Of a DNA stretch of 64,000 bases, positions 45,850 through 56,600 are shown one piece after another. Source of the stretch: Siphonodentalium dalli (Eukaryota > Mollusca > Scaphopoda > Gadilida > Siphonodentaliidae); contig CP136065.1 in the NCBI GenBank assembly GCA_032622095.1, forward strand, positions 217,104,151 to 217,168,150, in the 5' to 3' direction. The notes under the pieces are model-generated. The model worked only from the letters and a program-made list of their open reading frames with translations, was not told the origin of the DNA and did not search any database. Made by a program: the position numbers and the translations under genes. Every line of letters begins with the position of its first letter. Position 1 is the stretch's first letter.

Positions 45850-46015
45850 CCTGGTGTCCAGTCAAAATTCAAGTTAAAAAAACATAAGGCATGTGAGGTA
45901 CCAGGTCGGAAATTCAAAGGCGATGGGGAGGGGTGCAAATTGAATTATGTGATGTTGGGAGCTTGGCCTGGTTCAAGGGGGGGGTGCAGTTGAAAACCCC
46001 ACATGGATTGACGGA
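45850..46015 (+). repeat. Degenerate dispersed repeat, copy 2
   Basis: Partner of 44430-44585. The 92-codon frame at 45715-45993 overlaps it and is not recognisable. Confidence 0.5.
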
Positions 46016-46309
46016 AACCCTCTATAGATATACGCCTCTATATCTCCATATAATACTTCAGCGATTCTGTCAACCCATCTAAAATGGAATTACGAGGTCA
46101 GTTGTTGAAACAGACGATACTATTGATGGATCATAACTCGAGTGCGTGAACGGTTACAGCGAATCCCTTAAATATTATTTTACGGATACCGATGACCACC
46201 AATCAAGGTGAACACATATTACACACAGGCGACAACATACCCGTTCATTGCCTCGATCGGATATTTTCCTGTTTTATTTTTTTCATTCACTCACGAAAAT
46301 CGGAGTCCG

Positions 46310-46440
46310 TATAGCTACTATATGGTAGCTATTGTAGCTATAGTACCTATATATATATATAACACATATAGGTTATTGATGTGATATAGTAGCTATAGCG
46401 TCTTTAGTGCCTATCGTGGAACCGCTATATCACATTCAGG
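46310..46440. repeat. TAGCTATA/TAGTACCTATA motif cluster
   Basis: Several copies of TAGCTA and GTACCTATA-like strings around a TATATATA tract; an outlier of the larger array at 46740. Confidence 0.6.
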
Positions 46441-46739
46441 ATAAACCAAATTACCCCCCTGTTATTTGAGACGCTCACGCCAGAGGGAGCATTCGCAGAC
46501 CACGAGGAATTTCTTTTCAAGAAGCCATTGTTATAATTCATTATAATCGACTAATCGTTGTATGAATTACTCTGGATCAACCGAATTAGAGGTGTGGAAA
46601 GTTAACGCAGGAATATAAGAAGACAAGACAAGAAAGATGGACGCTTCGCCATGTTCCGCCGAGTCAACCGACACCATTGGCGTTGAACTTTGTTCGACTT
46701 CGCCTGCTTCGGAATGGAAGGAAGATTCTGTTGCCAAAT

Positions 46740-47045
46740 ATAGTTAGGTACTATATAGTGCCTATGAAGGTGCTATATAGTACCTACTTTGGTACTATAT
46801 AATACCTAACTTAGGTGCTAAATGGAATGTACTTTTAATAGGTACTATATAGTAGCTGTATAGCTACTATATAGTAATATAGTAGATGTATAGCTACTAT
46901 ATAGTAGCTAATTAGGTACTATATAATACCGAATTAGGTACTTTATAGTAGCTATATCGTATAGGTACTATACAGTACCTAAAGTTAGGCACTAACCCAG
47001 TGGCAAGGATAGTACATATATAGGTACTACATAGTAGCTATATTT
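46740..47045. repeat. Array of AGGTACTATATAGTACCT palindromes
   Basis: About a dozen TACTATATAGTA-type palindromic cores with alternating shoulders (AGGTAC..GTACCT or AGCTAC..GTAGCT), some degenerate. The organisation resembles the GATATC array at 54.6-55.4 kb: two alternating palindrome types at short, irregular spacing. Confidence 0.8.
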
Positions 47046-47180
47046 TTAATTGGTCAAGTAAGTCACATGGGGCATACCTGATATGTTCTTGCCCGCCATG
47101 TGTACGCACCATTAACGAGCTGCGTTCACAAATGTTTCCAACTAAATTGCCACATTGAGTCGAGCGGGGAACACTGGTGC

Positions 47181-47275
47181 AAAATACGATATTACTCTCA
47201 GTTAGAGACAAAATACGATATTACTCTCAGTTAGAGACAAAATACGATATTACTCTCAGTCAGAGACAAAATGCG
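47181..47275 (+). repeat. 29-bp tandem repeat, three units
   Basis: AAAATACGATATTACTCTCA + GTTAGAGAC repeats at 47181, 47210 and 47239, almost identical. Confidence 0.95.
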
Positions 47276-47408
47276 ATTTAAGCGCTGTAGTATATCGAGT
47301 CTTCTTTCATATCTAAATCCTGAAAAGTTACCCACAATTATGCTGTGGTTATGGAGTCGATTACTTAGGGCATTACTGTACGCTAGCCTGATTTCTGGGA
47401 GCTTATAT

Positions 47409-47866
47409 GTGACCCGCCATATCAAATCCAGTCGTAAGTCGGGATTTTTTTACCCTGTGCCAATGCATTCTCCTATATATGCGAGTCGACCATAGGTCGC
47501 CTCGCATATATAAGAGAATGCATTGGCCTAACAATTTTTTACAATTTTAATATTTTTTTCTTGTATTCTTTAACAATTTTATAATTTCACCCATACAGAG
47601 CCCCAGACAAACATGAGCAGACGACACTCTTGTATATGCTTCTATATATATGTGTGGGGCTCCCTACAGGGTAATGGATGTTTTTTATTTTATGTCCTAA
47701 AAATTGTAAGAAACATTTATTAAAAAAAAATGATAAAAAATTGTTAGCCCAATGCAATCTCTTATATATGCGAGGCGACCTATGGTCGACTCGAATATAT
47801 AAGAGAATGCATTGGCACAGGGTAAAAAAATCCCGACTTACGACTGGATTTGATATGGCGGGTCAC
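47409..47866 (-). mobile_element. G-family hairpin MITE, copy 8 (complete)
   Basis: Perfect ATAT flanks (47405-47408, 47867-47870). Both hairpins complete with a few substitutions (TCCTATATAT; GACTCGAATATATA). Confidence 0.9.
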
Positions 47867-47870
47867 ATAT

Positions 47871-48946
47871 TACTATTTTGTTCCAAATGAACGACCAGAA
47901 AGATTTCAAATATGTGACATCACGATTCGTTTATTGAAATATCGAACTCATTGTGATTTCATGTGGTTTCAATTGAATTTAATTCTGGTTTTATAGATGA
48001 TTACTCTTTTTTCGGACACGAAACAATATTGTTTGGTATTGATTTCATGGGTTTTCTAGAAATCCCAATCCCCATCGGCAAAATTTCCAATCACCGCTGA
48101 TCACCGTGGATGGAAATTCGTTCGATTTACGAAACTCGTTATTACGCAACGTTTGGCGCGAATCACCTGAGGCCCCCGAGGGTGGACGTCGTTTTGTCAC
48201 GCAACATGTACAGTCCCAGACCGAAACCAATCATTTTCCTTTATAATTTATCTCACTATCCAGAGGGAGAAGAGCGTAACACCCTTCTCAAATGTATAGG
48301 TATGAAAAGTTTGTAATGAGCAACTATATATACGGCGTTATTATTTCTGAGGAGAATGCTTCCGGGACTCATATAGAGGTTGTTCACCAGTAAATTCCAA
48401 CACCATAAGTAGACGTATCTCTCGTCGATTGAGACAAATGTCACGTATAGATGTAGATATACAGGAACTTTAATTACATTAATTTAATTTCCTATAGTAA
48501 TTTGCCATTAGTTTCCAAACTGTAATGTATTTAAATTGGTAATGCCTGTACACTAGAGAGGAAATGCACTTTCGGTGTATGAACATCGCCATGGCAACAC
48601 GCGACGTCGCGGTAACAACACTATAAAGCTCATAATACTAAAGTAATGACTGGACTCTAACGCTACGTTCACACACTGGCAAATCTACCTGGAATATATA
48701 TGTTAGTTATACATTTATGATATATTGCTTTATTTATTTAATTGCTTTATTATTTGAATCATAATTTGTTATGAACTACAGAGTGAAAACGTATATTATG
48801 GCCGTTGTGTTTGGCGGTCGTGTTCCCTTGGTGTCCATCGTCGTCGTCTTCGCACGTACCGTAACAATTGTACATGTATATACAGCTGTCCAGAACAGAT
48901 GTTTTCGAAATTAAACTTCGATATACGCAAACATATAATAAACGAG
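47871..48946. other. No recognised feature
   Basis: Frames around 48045-48444 on both strands are unrecognised. Confidence 0.4.
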
Positions 48947-49135
48947 AATGCACTCACTGGAGCTGCCTATACTTGCGCCCATCACACATTTGGCATGTTT
49001 TGTGGTGTCTTGCCAACAACAGTTTGAACCACGGGTGCTGGCCCCTCGTTTGAGAGATCGATAACAAAAATATAGATATCAAATCTCTGTTCATCCATCG
49101 CTGAAATAGTTGTGTGTACGGACATAATATCCCTG
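48947..49135 (+). repeat. Dispersed repeat V, copy 1
   Basis: GAATGCACTCACTGGAGCTG, TTTGGCATG, CAACAACAGTTTGAACCACG and CATCCATCGCTGAAATA also occur in order at 52028-52215. Non-coding. Confidence 0.8.
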
Positions 49136-49170
49136 TTATGATGATATGGACCCCAGATAGCTTCAGTCTT

Positions 49171-49545
49171 GAATGTTAAAGTGACACACTGCGCTCGCTG
49201 AACGAAGTCTCTCCATGTGAACGATGTATTATCTACATGTATATCACGTGATGACCTTGATGAACGATGGGCAGCTTCCGCCCTGAATATTAAAGGGACA
49301 AAATGCACTCAGTATTTGAATATTAAAGGGTCATGAATAAACACTAGTGTTTATATTAAAACATGTCATAGCGTTTTATAATAAACACACAAAGTGTTGA
49401 TTTTCCAGACACACTTTATAAACACTATTTATTATTATGAAAAATAATCACGGGGGATGATTGTTAAAGTGACACAAGGCACTCACTATGGATGAATATT
49501 AAAGTGACAATAGGCACTCACTGTGGGATAATGTTAAAGTGACAT
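49171..49545 (+). repeat. Interspersed GAATATTAAAGTGACA motifs
   Basis: Six copies of an ATTAAAGTGACA.....GCACTCACT-like motif at irregular spacing (about 49171, 49285, 49318, 49463, 49496 and 49532), with a palindrome ATAAACACTAGTGTTTAT near 49340. Confidence 0.7.
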
Positions 49546-49668
49546 TCGCATTGAAAACTTCAAAAACTTCAAACGCGTTGACGTGCGCGTTACTATGACT
49601 GACCCGCAGTTTATAAGGGTATACGTCCTGGATGGTAATTTGGCGCCTATAAAAATTACTAAGTTTTT

Positions 49669-49868
49669 TGAAATTTGTGAAGTTTTTGAAATTTTTGAAG
49701 TTTTTGAAATTTTTGAAGTTTTTGAAATTTATAAAAATTTTGAAATTTTTGAAGTTTTTAAAGTTTTTGAAGTTTTTGAAATTTTTGAATTTTTAGAAAT
49801 TTTTGAGGTTTTTGAAATTTTTGAACTTTTTGAAATTTTTGAACTTTTTGAACTTTTTGAATTTTTTC
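49669..49868 (+). repeat. 9/18-bp tandem repeat GAAATTTTTGAAGTTTTT
   Basis: About eleven 18-bp units. Because 9 and 18 are multiples of three, one frame stays open (Phe-Glu-Ile-Phe-Glu-Val repeats, 49583-49906), but it is low complexity and not a credible protein. Confidence 0.9.
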
Positions 49869-49976
49869 AATATTGTTCATTTATGAACGATTTATTACCA
49901 AAATAAAACCAGATAACAATGCAAATTAAGTATATATGTGGATTTAAATTACAATTGATGCAACCATTTCATATTA

Positions 49977-50404
49977 GGTGACACTCCACAGTTTCGAATG
50001 ATCAGTAGGGGTAAATTTCTTAGAATAGAGTACCAGTGTTTTCTGTCACACATTCTGTATGTTTATTGAGAGAAGGTTAGTTATGAATTTGTGGATTTTT
50101 AGAGGATGTCTTTGAGTTTTGAAAAATATTGTCTGATTTTTGTGTCCCATGGGCCTGAAAATCGCTTATTTTGGCCATTTTTGCATCAAAATTTCATTTT
50201 TCAGGCACACAATCAAGGGGCATAACTCTTGCTACCCCCATTAAAATGACAATTCTGTACCAAAATCTTTAAGCCTAGTATGTGCTCAACCCAGGTATGT
50301 ATACATTGTATATGTGTTGTGGGATCACATTTCAGTTATTTTTCATTTAATTGGTGCCCCCTTATTTTTGCACCAATCCCTGCAGAAACTGTGGAGTGTC
50401 ACCT
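49977..50404 (+). mobile_element. Y element, copy 1 (internally deleted)
   Basis: Termini AGGTGACACTCCACAGTTTC and their inverse at 50385-50404. Compared with copy 2 it lacks about 220 bp between two ATTGT strings. Landmarks are GTCCCATGGGCCTGAA, 'ggcacacaatcaaggggcataactcttgctaccccc', GTGCTCAACCCAGG and TTGGTGCCCCCTTATTTTTG. Mariner-like in size and TIR style, non-coding. Confidence 0.85.
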
Positions 50405-51255
50405 TCAAGACCAGCAAATAGCTCCATTTTCATCTGTCAACTTGACAGATATTGTTACTGAAAATCCTTTTTTAGCAAATCTGTTCAGTTAGAAGGAACA
50501 TTTTATGGTAGATACACCATTCTTCTATGGATATTCCAATACAGGTTGCCTTTAGTCATATAAATTGGTGGGGATATGGAGTCTTGGAGCAGTGGGGGGG
50601 GGGGGGGGGGGGGGGTGGTGGTGGTTCATGTATATGGTTATTGGTGATTTTTCAGATGATGGGTACTTCTTCATAACATCATATGCTCCTTGAATCTTAG
50701 CTGAAATGGCTGATATTGTGACATTACACAGTATATAAGAAAATTAGATATTCAGTCTTTCTTATTCACAAGTGTGAAATATAATAATTCAGGTTTCCTT
50801 GGTCATATTTCACTTGACTACATATTGTTCATGTGATGTCATAACCTTGTAAAGCTTTCCCTTAATGCTAAATAAGACTTGGAATTTTTTAACCCATAGA
50901 TTTGGGAGAGTATTAAAGATAGTTGTTGTATGAAATATTATGTTTTATTTTGATATCTGAGGAAAATATGCATCTCATAATATATTTTATACAACATTTT
51001 AGCATTTCAGACCTTTTTCAAGCCATAGATGATGGTTGAATATATCCATTTTGTCACTACGTCAAGCATAACGTCATTGGGCTCTGAAAGACCCAAAAGG
51101 GGTGAAATCATGGGGGTGCATGTAAATCCCCACCCAATCTTGCTGCCTGTGATTGCAATAACGCATGGGGTGTAATATATCATTTTAAACGGTATAATGC
51201 AGAGAATGTGGAGGTGTGGTCCCTGTTAAAGATTAATAAAATTGCATTTCCCTTA
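50405..51255. other. 850-bp segment between two Y elements
   Basis: No gene recognised. Contains a G-run at about 50588-50615 and a short stem CTGTCAA/TTGACAG near 50440. The repeat-X comparison suggests it was carried in with the two flanking Y copies. Confidence 0.6.
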
Positions 51256-51903
51256 AGGTGACACTCCACAGTTTCGAATGATCAGTAGGGGTAAATTTCT
51301 TAGAATAGAGTACCAGTGTTTTCTGCCACCATGGGTGTGGTATGTTTATTGAGAGAAGGTTAGTTATGAATTTGTGGATTTTTAGAGGATGTCTTTGAGT
51401 TTTGAAATATATTGTTTCAGGTGACCTTGACCCCACCAGTATGAAGTAGTAGCGATTTCTGCGAAACAGTGGCTCCAGACACCAGCGTTACTTTTTAGCA
51501 CCTAAAATTTGTCATCTGCATGAAAAATATTTAAAACAAATTACAGTGGTGAGAAGTTTGAATTTTTTTGATATTTTTGTGAGGAAACAGTATTCTTCCA
51601 GACAACATAGGCGGCTATACCATAGATTGTCTGATTTTTGTGTCCCATGGGCCTGAATATCGCTTATTTTGGCCATTTTTGCATCAAAATTTCATTTTTC
51701 AGGCACACAATCAAGGGGCATAACTCTTGCTACCCCCATTAAAATGACAATTCTGTACCAAAATCTTCAAGCCTAGTATGTGCTCAACCCAGGTATGTAT
51801 ACATTGTATATGTGTTGTGGGATCACATTTCAGTTATTTTTCATTGAATTGGTGCCCCCTTATTTTTGCACCAATCCCTGCAGAAACTGTGGAGTGTCAC
51901 CTT
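51256..51903 (+). mobile_element. Y element, copy 2 (longer form)
   Basis: Same termini and orientation as copy 1, with TA on both sides (..CCTTA-AGGTGACAC..GTGTCACCT-TAGCG). Carries an extra 220 bp (CAGGTGACCTTGACCCC.. to CATAGATTGT) missing from copy 1. No long frame. Confidence 0.85.
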
Positions 51904-52027
51904 AGCGCGTGTTCATTTTTTTTACAGTGTGTACTTCCGGTATGACGTGACATGTTCGCGGAAGGACAGACAAAGATCCGAACCGAAAACATTACTTGCG
52001 CCCAGCATGGACTGGCGCAAGTAACTA

Positions 52028-52215
52028 GAATGCACTCACTGGAGCTGCCTATACTTGCGCCCTTCAGACATTTGGCATGCTTTGTGGTGTCTCACCAACA
52101 ACAGTTTGAACCACGGGTTCTGGGCCCTGTTTTGAGAGATTGATAGCAAATCTAGATATCAAATTTCAAATCATCCATCGCTGAAATATTTGGGTGTACG
52201 GACAGAATAGCTCTG
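52028..52215 (+). repeat. Dispersed repeat V, copy 2
   Basis: Partner of 48947-49135, joined directly to the right end of repeat X. Confidence 0.8.
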
Positions 52216-53101
52216 CTATCTCCAGTTGAGCTAGTACACTAATGATGGTCTTAGTAATACCGTACGAGTTGTTTGACATATTTATAGAACAATATAGACA
52301 TCGCTCATACGAAGAGTGTGAAGACGGATAGTTGCCGATTATGCTATATATTATATACCAATTGGGTTAAATTACTAGTTTGACTAGAATGATTTGTGTA
52401 TGCCTTTGCACTTCAGCTGCAAAAAACATCAAAGTCAATTTCAAATGCCGACACAATTAAATAAAAGAAACGCAATCATTGGTTATTCTTTGATTAACAA
52501 CGTGTCAATGTGAACATGCCCTTAGTGATTTGGTCTACAGTCTTCGGGAATATATCATAAACATGACTATTGCGTTGAAAATGAGAAAGCTTGTTTTCCC
52601 AGTTAATTAATAGTTTATTTTAATAATCCATTTTCCACATACACTGTTTTCATTACAATTGTGTCTCAATAGAACCGTGAGCTGGACTGTTTGGCGGGAC
52701 ATGGTTTATATGCACATGCGTCTTTCGGAAATGTTTCTACCTTCGAAGAAAGTTTCCAGAAATATGTTTGCACTTCACTGTCTCTGCGAAAAAAACATTC
52801 CGCATGTATCTTTTAGACTTGATCTCAACTCATTTTCCGAGTTTCAAGTTACATAAAATAGGCTTCTAACGGGCAGTACTATTGCCCACTTATTTTCCAT
52901 TGCAGGTTATATATATATTTATAATAAAACACGAAGTTGTTGGCAGATGGATTGGTTTAACCTGCCTGTGCAATACGAGTCTCAGCTGTCTGGACATCGA
53001 CGCAATCGTGTCTGGTGTTTTGCGCGCCCATGTAGCTGGTGCATCCTGGTGTGCGTCGCGACGTCATGACGTCTGTATCGGTATCCAGAAAGCAATCTTT
53101 C
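52216..53101. other. No recognised gene
   Basis: Frames at 52659-52856 and 52882-53139 lie in unique-looking DNA but have no recognisable domain. Confidence 0.35.
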
Positions 53102-53345
53102 GATATTGTTCTTTTATGAACGATTTATTACCAAAATAAAATCAGATAACAATGCAAATTAAGTATATATGTGGATTTAAATTAAAATTGGTGCATCAAT
53201 TTCATATAGTGCATGTGCCTTCTTTAGTTTTATACTTCCGGTATGACGTAACATATTCGCGGAAGGGCTGACAAATAAACAGATAAACAGAGATCCGGAC
53301 CGAAAACATTACTTGCATCCAGCATAGACTGGCGCAAGTAAATAT
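53102..53345 (+). mobile_element. Repeat X, copy 2 (uninterrupted)
   Basis: Continuous through TTTCATATAGTGC, the point at which copy 1 is interrupted, so it supplies the empty site for the Y composite. The right end contains ACTTGC..CC and GGCGCAAGTAA, which form a small stem in copy 1. Confidence 0.8.
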
Positions 53346-53369
53346 TTGTTTCGCTGTAAAATATACGAT

Positions 53370-53453
53370 AATAGCATAGTGTGTTTTGATATGTGTTTTA
53401 TCTCAATGAGTTAGAGTTGAGATAAAACACATCTCAAAACACACTATGCTATT
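53370..53453. repeat. Palindrome with 37-bp arms
   Basis: AATAGCATAGTGTGTTTTGA + tatgtgttttatctcaa, then a loop of about 10 bases, then the inverted copy. One or two mismatches. Confidence 0.9.
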
Positions 53454-54280
53454 CCCGTTACGCATGAATACGCAGTTACAGTACATGTGATGAGGTCGCG
53501 AATTTATGGAACATTGGAGTGATTTGTCAGCAACAAACAAGATATAAGTCCTGATTTATTATGAATCCATGTACAGAAATCGGAACAGTGAAATTCTTTC
53601 AATAACATATCAATGTTCTCAGACAAAAAGCAAAGACATTCAAACTGTTACAGTTCAGAATTCGTTAGATTGAAAATATAGGCCTAACCATGCAAGTTCT
53701 GAGAAAAGTGTACATCGTACATTTTGCAAATTTTGTGCAGTGCAAGCTGTCTAAAATGACGGGAATAGAATATTGAAAGTTTAAATTTTAGTCCTATTAG
53801 GGACATGTGATCATGTTTCATCGAATGTGTAGCTACATTACTATTTTATTCCACTTGTATGCATAAATTATTCGTTTAAACCATTCGAAACGCCGGAGTA
53901 AATGTGACCCAATTTCGAGGCGAGAGTTTTTGTTGATACGTCGCCAAGGCAGCAACGTCGTGAGGTGAAAGGTCACATTGTGCATAGTCCTTTCTTGGAG
54001 TTTAATACACATATGTAAGATATAGCTAAAATTTAATACACAGTATAACATCAAACCGGTATAAGATAATATAACGTAGTATATATATACGTAATATTAT
54101 ATACTGCCAACGCAATTATTTTGGGCACGAATGTATTTTAAGATAGTATTGATCAAAGTAATATCGTTCGGCGCAGAAGTACAGTAACTCTAGTATATGG
54201 TGACGTGTTATGCTTTAATGTGATAGATACAACTGGTATGCAAATTAACATGCTGTCTTTTCTGACAAGAAATTGTGGAG
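53454..54280. other. No recognised feature
   Basis: Unique-looking AT-rich sequence. Confidence 0.4.
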
Positions 54281-55790
54281 TTTATAAACACTGTGCATGC
54301 AGATGTTTGTTATTGTGTGCGGATGGGGGTTAAGGAAAGGACCCATCGGCCCTTTCGACAATCCCGGGACTAGCCCCCCCCAATCACTCTCTATAGATTG
54401 TTATTGTGGGCGAGTGTTAGGAATGAACTATTTCTCGAATAGAGGTCCCTGTGGGAGTTCGTTGTGCATACATTGGGAGACATGACCATTTTAGATTACG
54501 AAATGTCGACTTGTGGTATAAATCATATAGTATAAAATGCTCCACTCTATGGGGCGCCATCCCTGCAAATATTCGTTTTCGGAGATATCTCCTCGTAATT
54601 CGGAGATATCTCCTCGGTTTCGAGGAGATATCTCCTTGGAATTGCAATTCCTAGCAGATATCTGCTTGGAATATGGTCCATTATGGAGATATCTTCTTGG
54701 ATCCAAGGAGATATCTGCTTGGATTATGGAGATATCTGCTTGGATCCTAGGAGATATCTCCTCGCAACTACGAGATATCTGCTTGAAATATTTCCAACGA
54801 GATATCTCCTTGAAACCGAGGAGATATCTCCATAATCCAAGCAGATATCTGCTCGGATTATGGAGATATCTCCTTGAAATAGTTTTCAACGAGATATCTC
54901 CTTGGACCCAAGGAGATATCTCCATATTTCAAGAAGATATCTCCATGAAAATATTCCAAGCAGATATCTGCTTGGACTATGGAGATATCTCCTTGGAAAA
55001 CCGCGGCCATGAAATATTAATGATTTCTCCACAGTACATATACCGAGGGAGCCATTTTTCCATTTCTATGATCGAAATACACCCAAGCATATATCTGCTC
55101 GGAATATGGAGATATCTCCTTGAAATATTTTTCAAGCAGATATCTCCATAATCCGAGCAGATATCTGCTTGAATCCAAGGAGATATCTCCTTGAACATAT
55201 TTCAAGGAGATATCTCCATAATGAAAGCAGATATCTGCTTGGATCCAAGGAGATATCTGCTTGGATCCAAACAGATATCTGCTCGCATTATGGAGATATC
55301 TCTTCGGTTTCAAGGAGATATCTCCTTGAAAATATTTCCGAGGAGATATCTCCATATTCCAAGCAGATGTCTCCTTGAAACCGAGGAGATATCTCCATAA
55401 TGCGAGCAGATATCCGCTTGGATCCAAGGAGATATCTCCGAAAACGAATATTTGCAGGGATGGCGCCCTATACCATTCGGAGAAATAGAAAGTCGAGGCA
55501 GAACAAAGGAGCTGGGTTTTAAAAGGTTTTAAAAGGTTTTATAATACATGTTATAAGCACTATATGCAGATGTTTGTTATTGTGGGCGTGTGTTAGAAGT
55601 GAACTATTTCTCGAATAGAGGTCCCTGTGGGAGTTCGTTGTGCATACATTGGGAGACATGACCATTCTAGATTACGAATGTCGACTTGTGGTATAAATCA
55701 TATAGTATAAAATGCCCATTCGGAGAAATAGAAAGTCGAGGTAGAACAAAGGAGCTGCGTTTTAATATATGTTACATGTACAGTAGAGCT
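54281..55790 (+). repeat. Local duplication, one copy carrying a 925-bp insertion
   Basis: Copy 1 (about 54281-54540 plus 55473-55547) and copy 2 (about 55548-55790) share GCAGATGTTTGTTATTGTG, AGAGGTCCCTGTGGGAGTTC, GGTATAAATCATATAGTATA and GAGAAATAGAAAGTCGAGG. Copy 2 lacks about 85 bp between two TGTTATTGTG strings seen in copy 1. Copy 1 alone contains the palindrome-array element. Confidence 0.9.
54548..55472. mobile_element. Inverted-repeat element filled with GATATC palindromes
   Basis: Terminal inverted repeats of about 45 bp (TATGGGGCGCCATCCCTGCA.. and its inverse ..GGGATGGCGCCCTATA). The interior holds about 30 copies of AGATATCT-centred palindromes in two alternating flavours, GGAGATATCTCC and GCAGATATCTGC, every 20-35 bp. 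One non-palindromic window at about 55003-55085 interrupts the array. Flanked by CCACTC (54542-54547) and CCATTC (55473-55478); the uninterrupted copy reads AAAATGC-CCATTC-GG at 55711-55723. The frame at 54537-55151 and its mirror are array read-through. Confidence 0.9.
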
Positions 55791-56259
55791 GTTCAGTTCG
55801 ACAAGTGAATACTTTATTGTATTGATTATTACCTGATGTTTGAAGGATAACTTTGGGTATTTTCAGGTTTACATGTACGTGTGTAATCGCTTGTACGCGT
55901 ATATTCTCACTTCAAACTCAACGTTAATGGTGATGAACGTGTAATTTATGTCCGGCTAATCGCCCATTTTCTAGCTCGCAGTGTTGCCGTCTTTGGTAAA
56001 TTTGATGCGTTGCTTGACAGGAACATTGACGGCAAATTGACTATTAATTAATAGAGGAAACGACACGTAGTCCTGCTGTCAATGCCATTGCCAATATAAA
56101 ACGAAGGGAAATGCTAATTTTTCTAATATCTTTCTGCTTTTAAGCTATACTTTTTTGTATCGACGTATCATTATCGCGAAACGATTTGTGGGTGTAAACT
56201 GGCGTAAAGACCATTAAGTTGTAAGTCTTTATCCGCCAATTACATCAAACAGGTGTAAC
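55791..56259. other. No recognised feature
   Basis: Unremarkable sequence. Confidence 0.4.
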
Positions 56260-56600
56260 ATCGCCAGCGCGAGAGATTATCCCCGTAAACCAAGAGATCG
56301 ATCGCATCCCATCACGACTGCCGCCATTCAGGGCGGACACACCGGCCCAAATCGTTAGCGGCCCGCCTCCCCTATACACTGGTTGGAGCTTCCGCGCTCA
56401 CAAAAGCAGTATCGGTGAAAAACTCTTCGATCGGACTAGCGGAGAAGCGAGCCAAGTCGACATTATTGGTAAAGTTGTGTTGGAATGCTATAGTCATCTC
56501 GTCAGACTAACGATAAAGCCGCAGGTAATTTGTGGAGATAGAAATTAACAAACGGAAGACGATTATGCGAATCGTCAGGTGTGATACGAAAGACGCTATC
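56260..56600 (+). promoter_or_regulatory. GC- and CpG-richer block, possible promoter or 5' exon
   Basis: Distinctly richer in CG than its surroundings (GCCGCCATTCAGGGCGG; GTTAGCGGCCCGCCTCCCC). It also has two donor-like strings, CCGCAG-GTAATT at about 56519-56530 and GACAG-GTAGAA at about 56609. Non-repetitive in the window. A promoter plus untranslated first exon would look like this, but nothing else supports it. Confidence 0.2.

Larger units (their letters stand above)
49868..52027 (+). mobile_element. Repeat X, copy 1, interrupted by the Y composite
   Basis: The left part (49868-49976) matches 53102-53210: AATATTGTTC.TTTATGAACG, ACCAAAATAAAA, TAAGTATATATGTGG. The right part (51904-52027) matches 53211-53345: ACTTCCGGTATGACGT, TTCGCGGAAGG, CCGAAAACATTACTTGC, ACTGGCGCAAGTAA. 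The 1.93 kb between them is the Y composite. Confidence 0.8.

Noticed and set aside
49583-49906. Phe-Glu-Ile/Val repeat protein
   Set aside because: Open only because the 9/18-bp tandem unit is a multiple of three. Low complexity, no start or domain context.
49977-51903. LTR retrotransposon with direct terminal repeats (Y copies)
   Set aside because: Each Y copy has its own inverted termini and no TG..CA ends, primer-binding site or polypurine tract is seen. A composite of DNA elements fits better.
51990-52030. Helitron 3' end at repeat X (stem ACTTGCGCC..GGCGCAAGT followed by CTAG)
   Set aside because: The second X copy lacks CTAG (reads AAGTAAATATT), and no TC 5' end or A/T insertion point could be shown.
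54537-55151. 204-codon frame, longest in the window, with mirror frames on the other strand
   Set aside because: It is read-through of the GATATC palindrome array; the same repetitive peptide appears in several frames and both strands.
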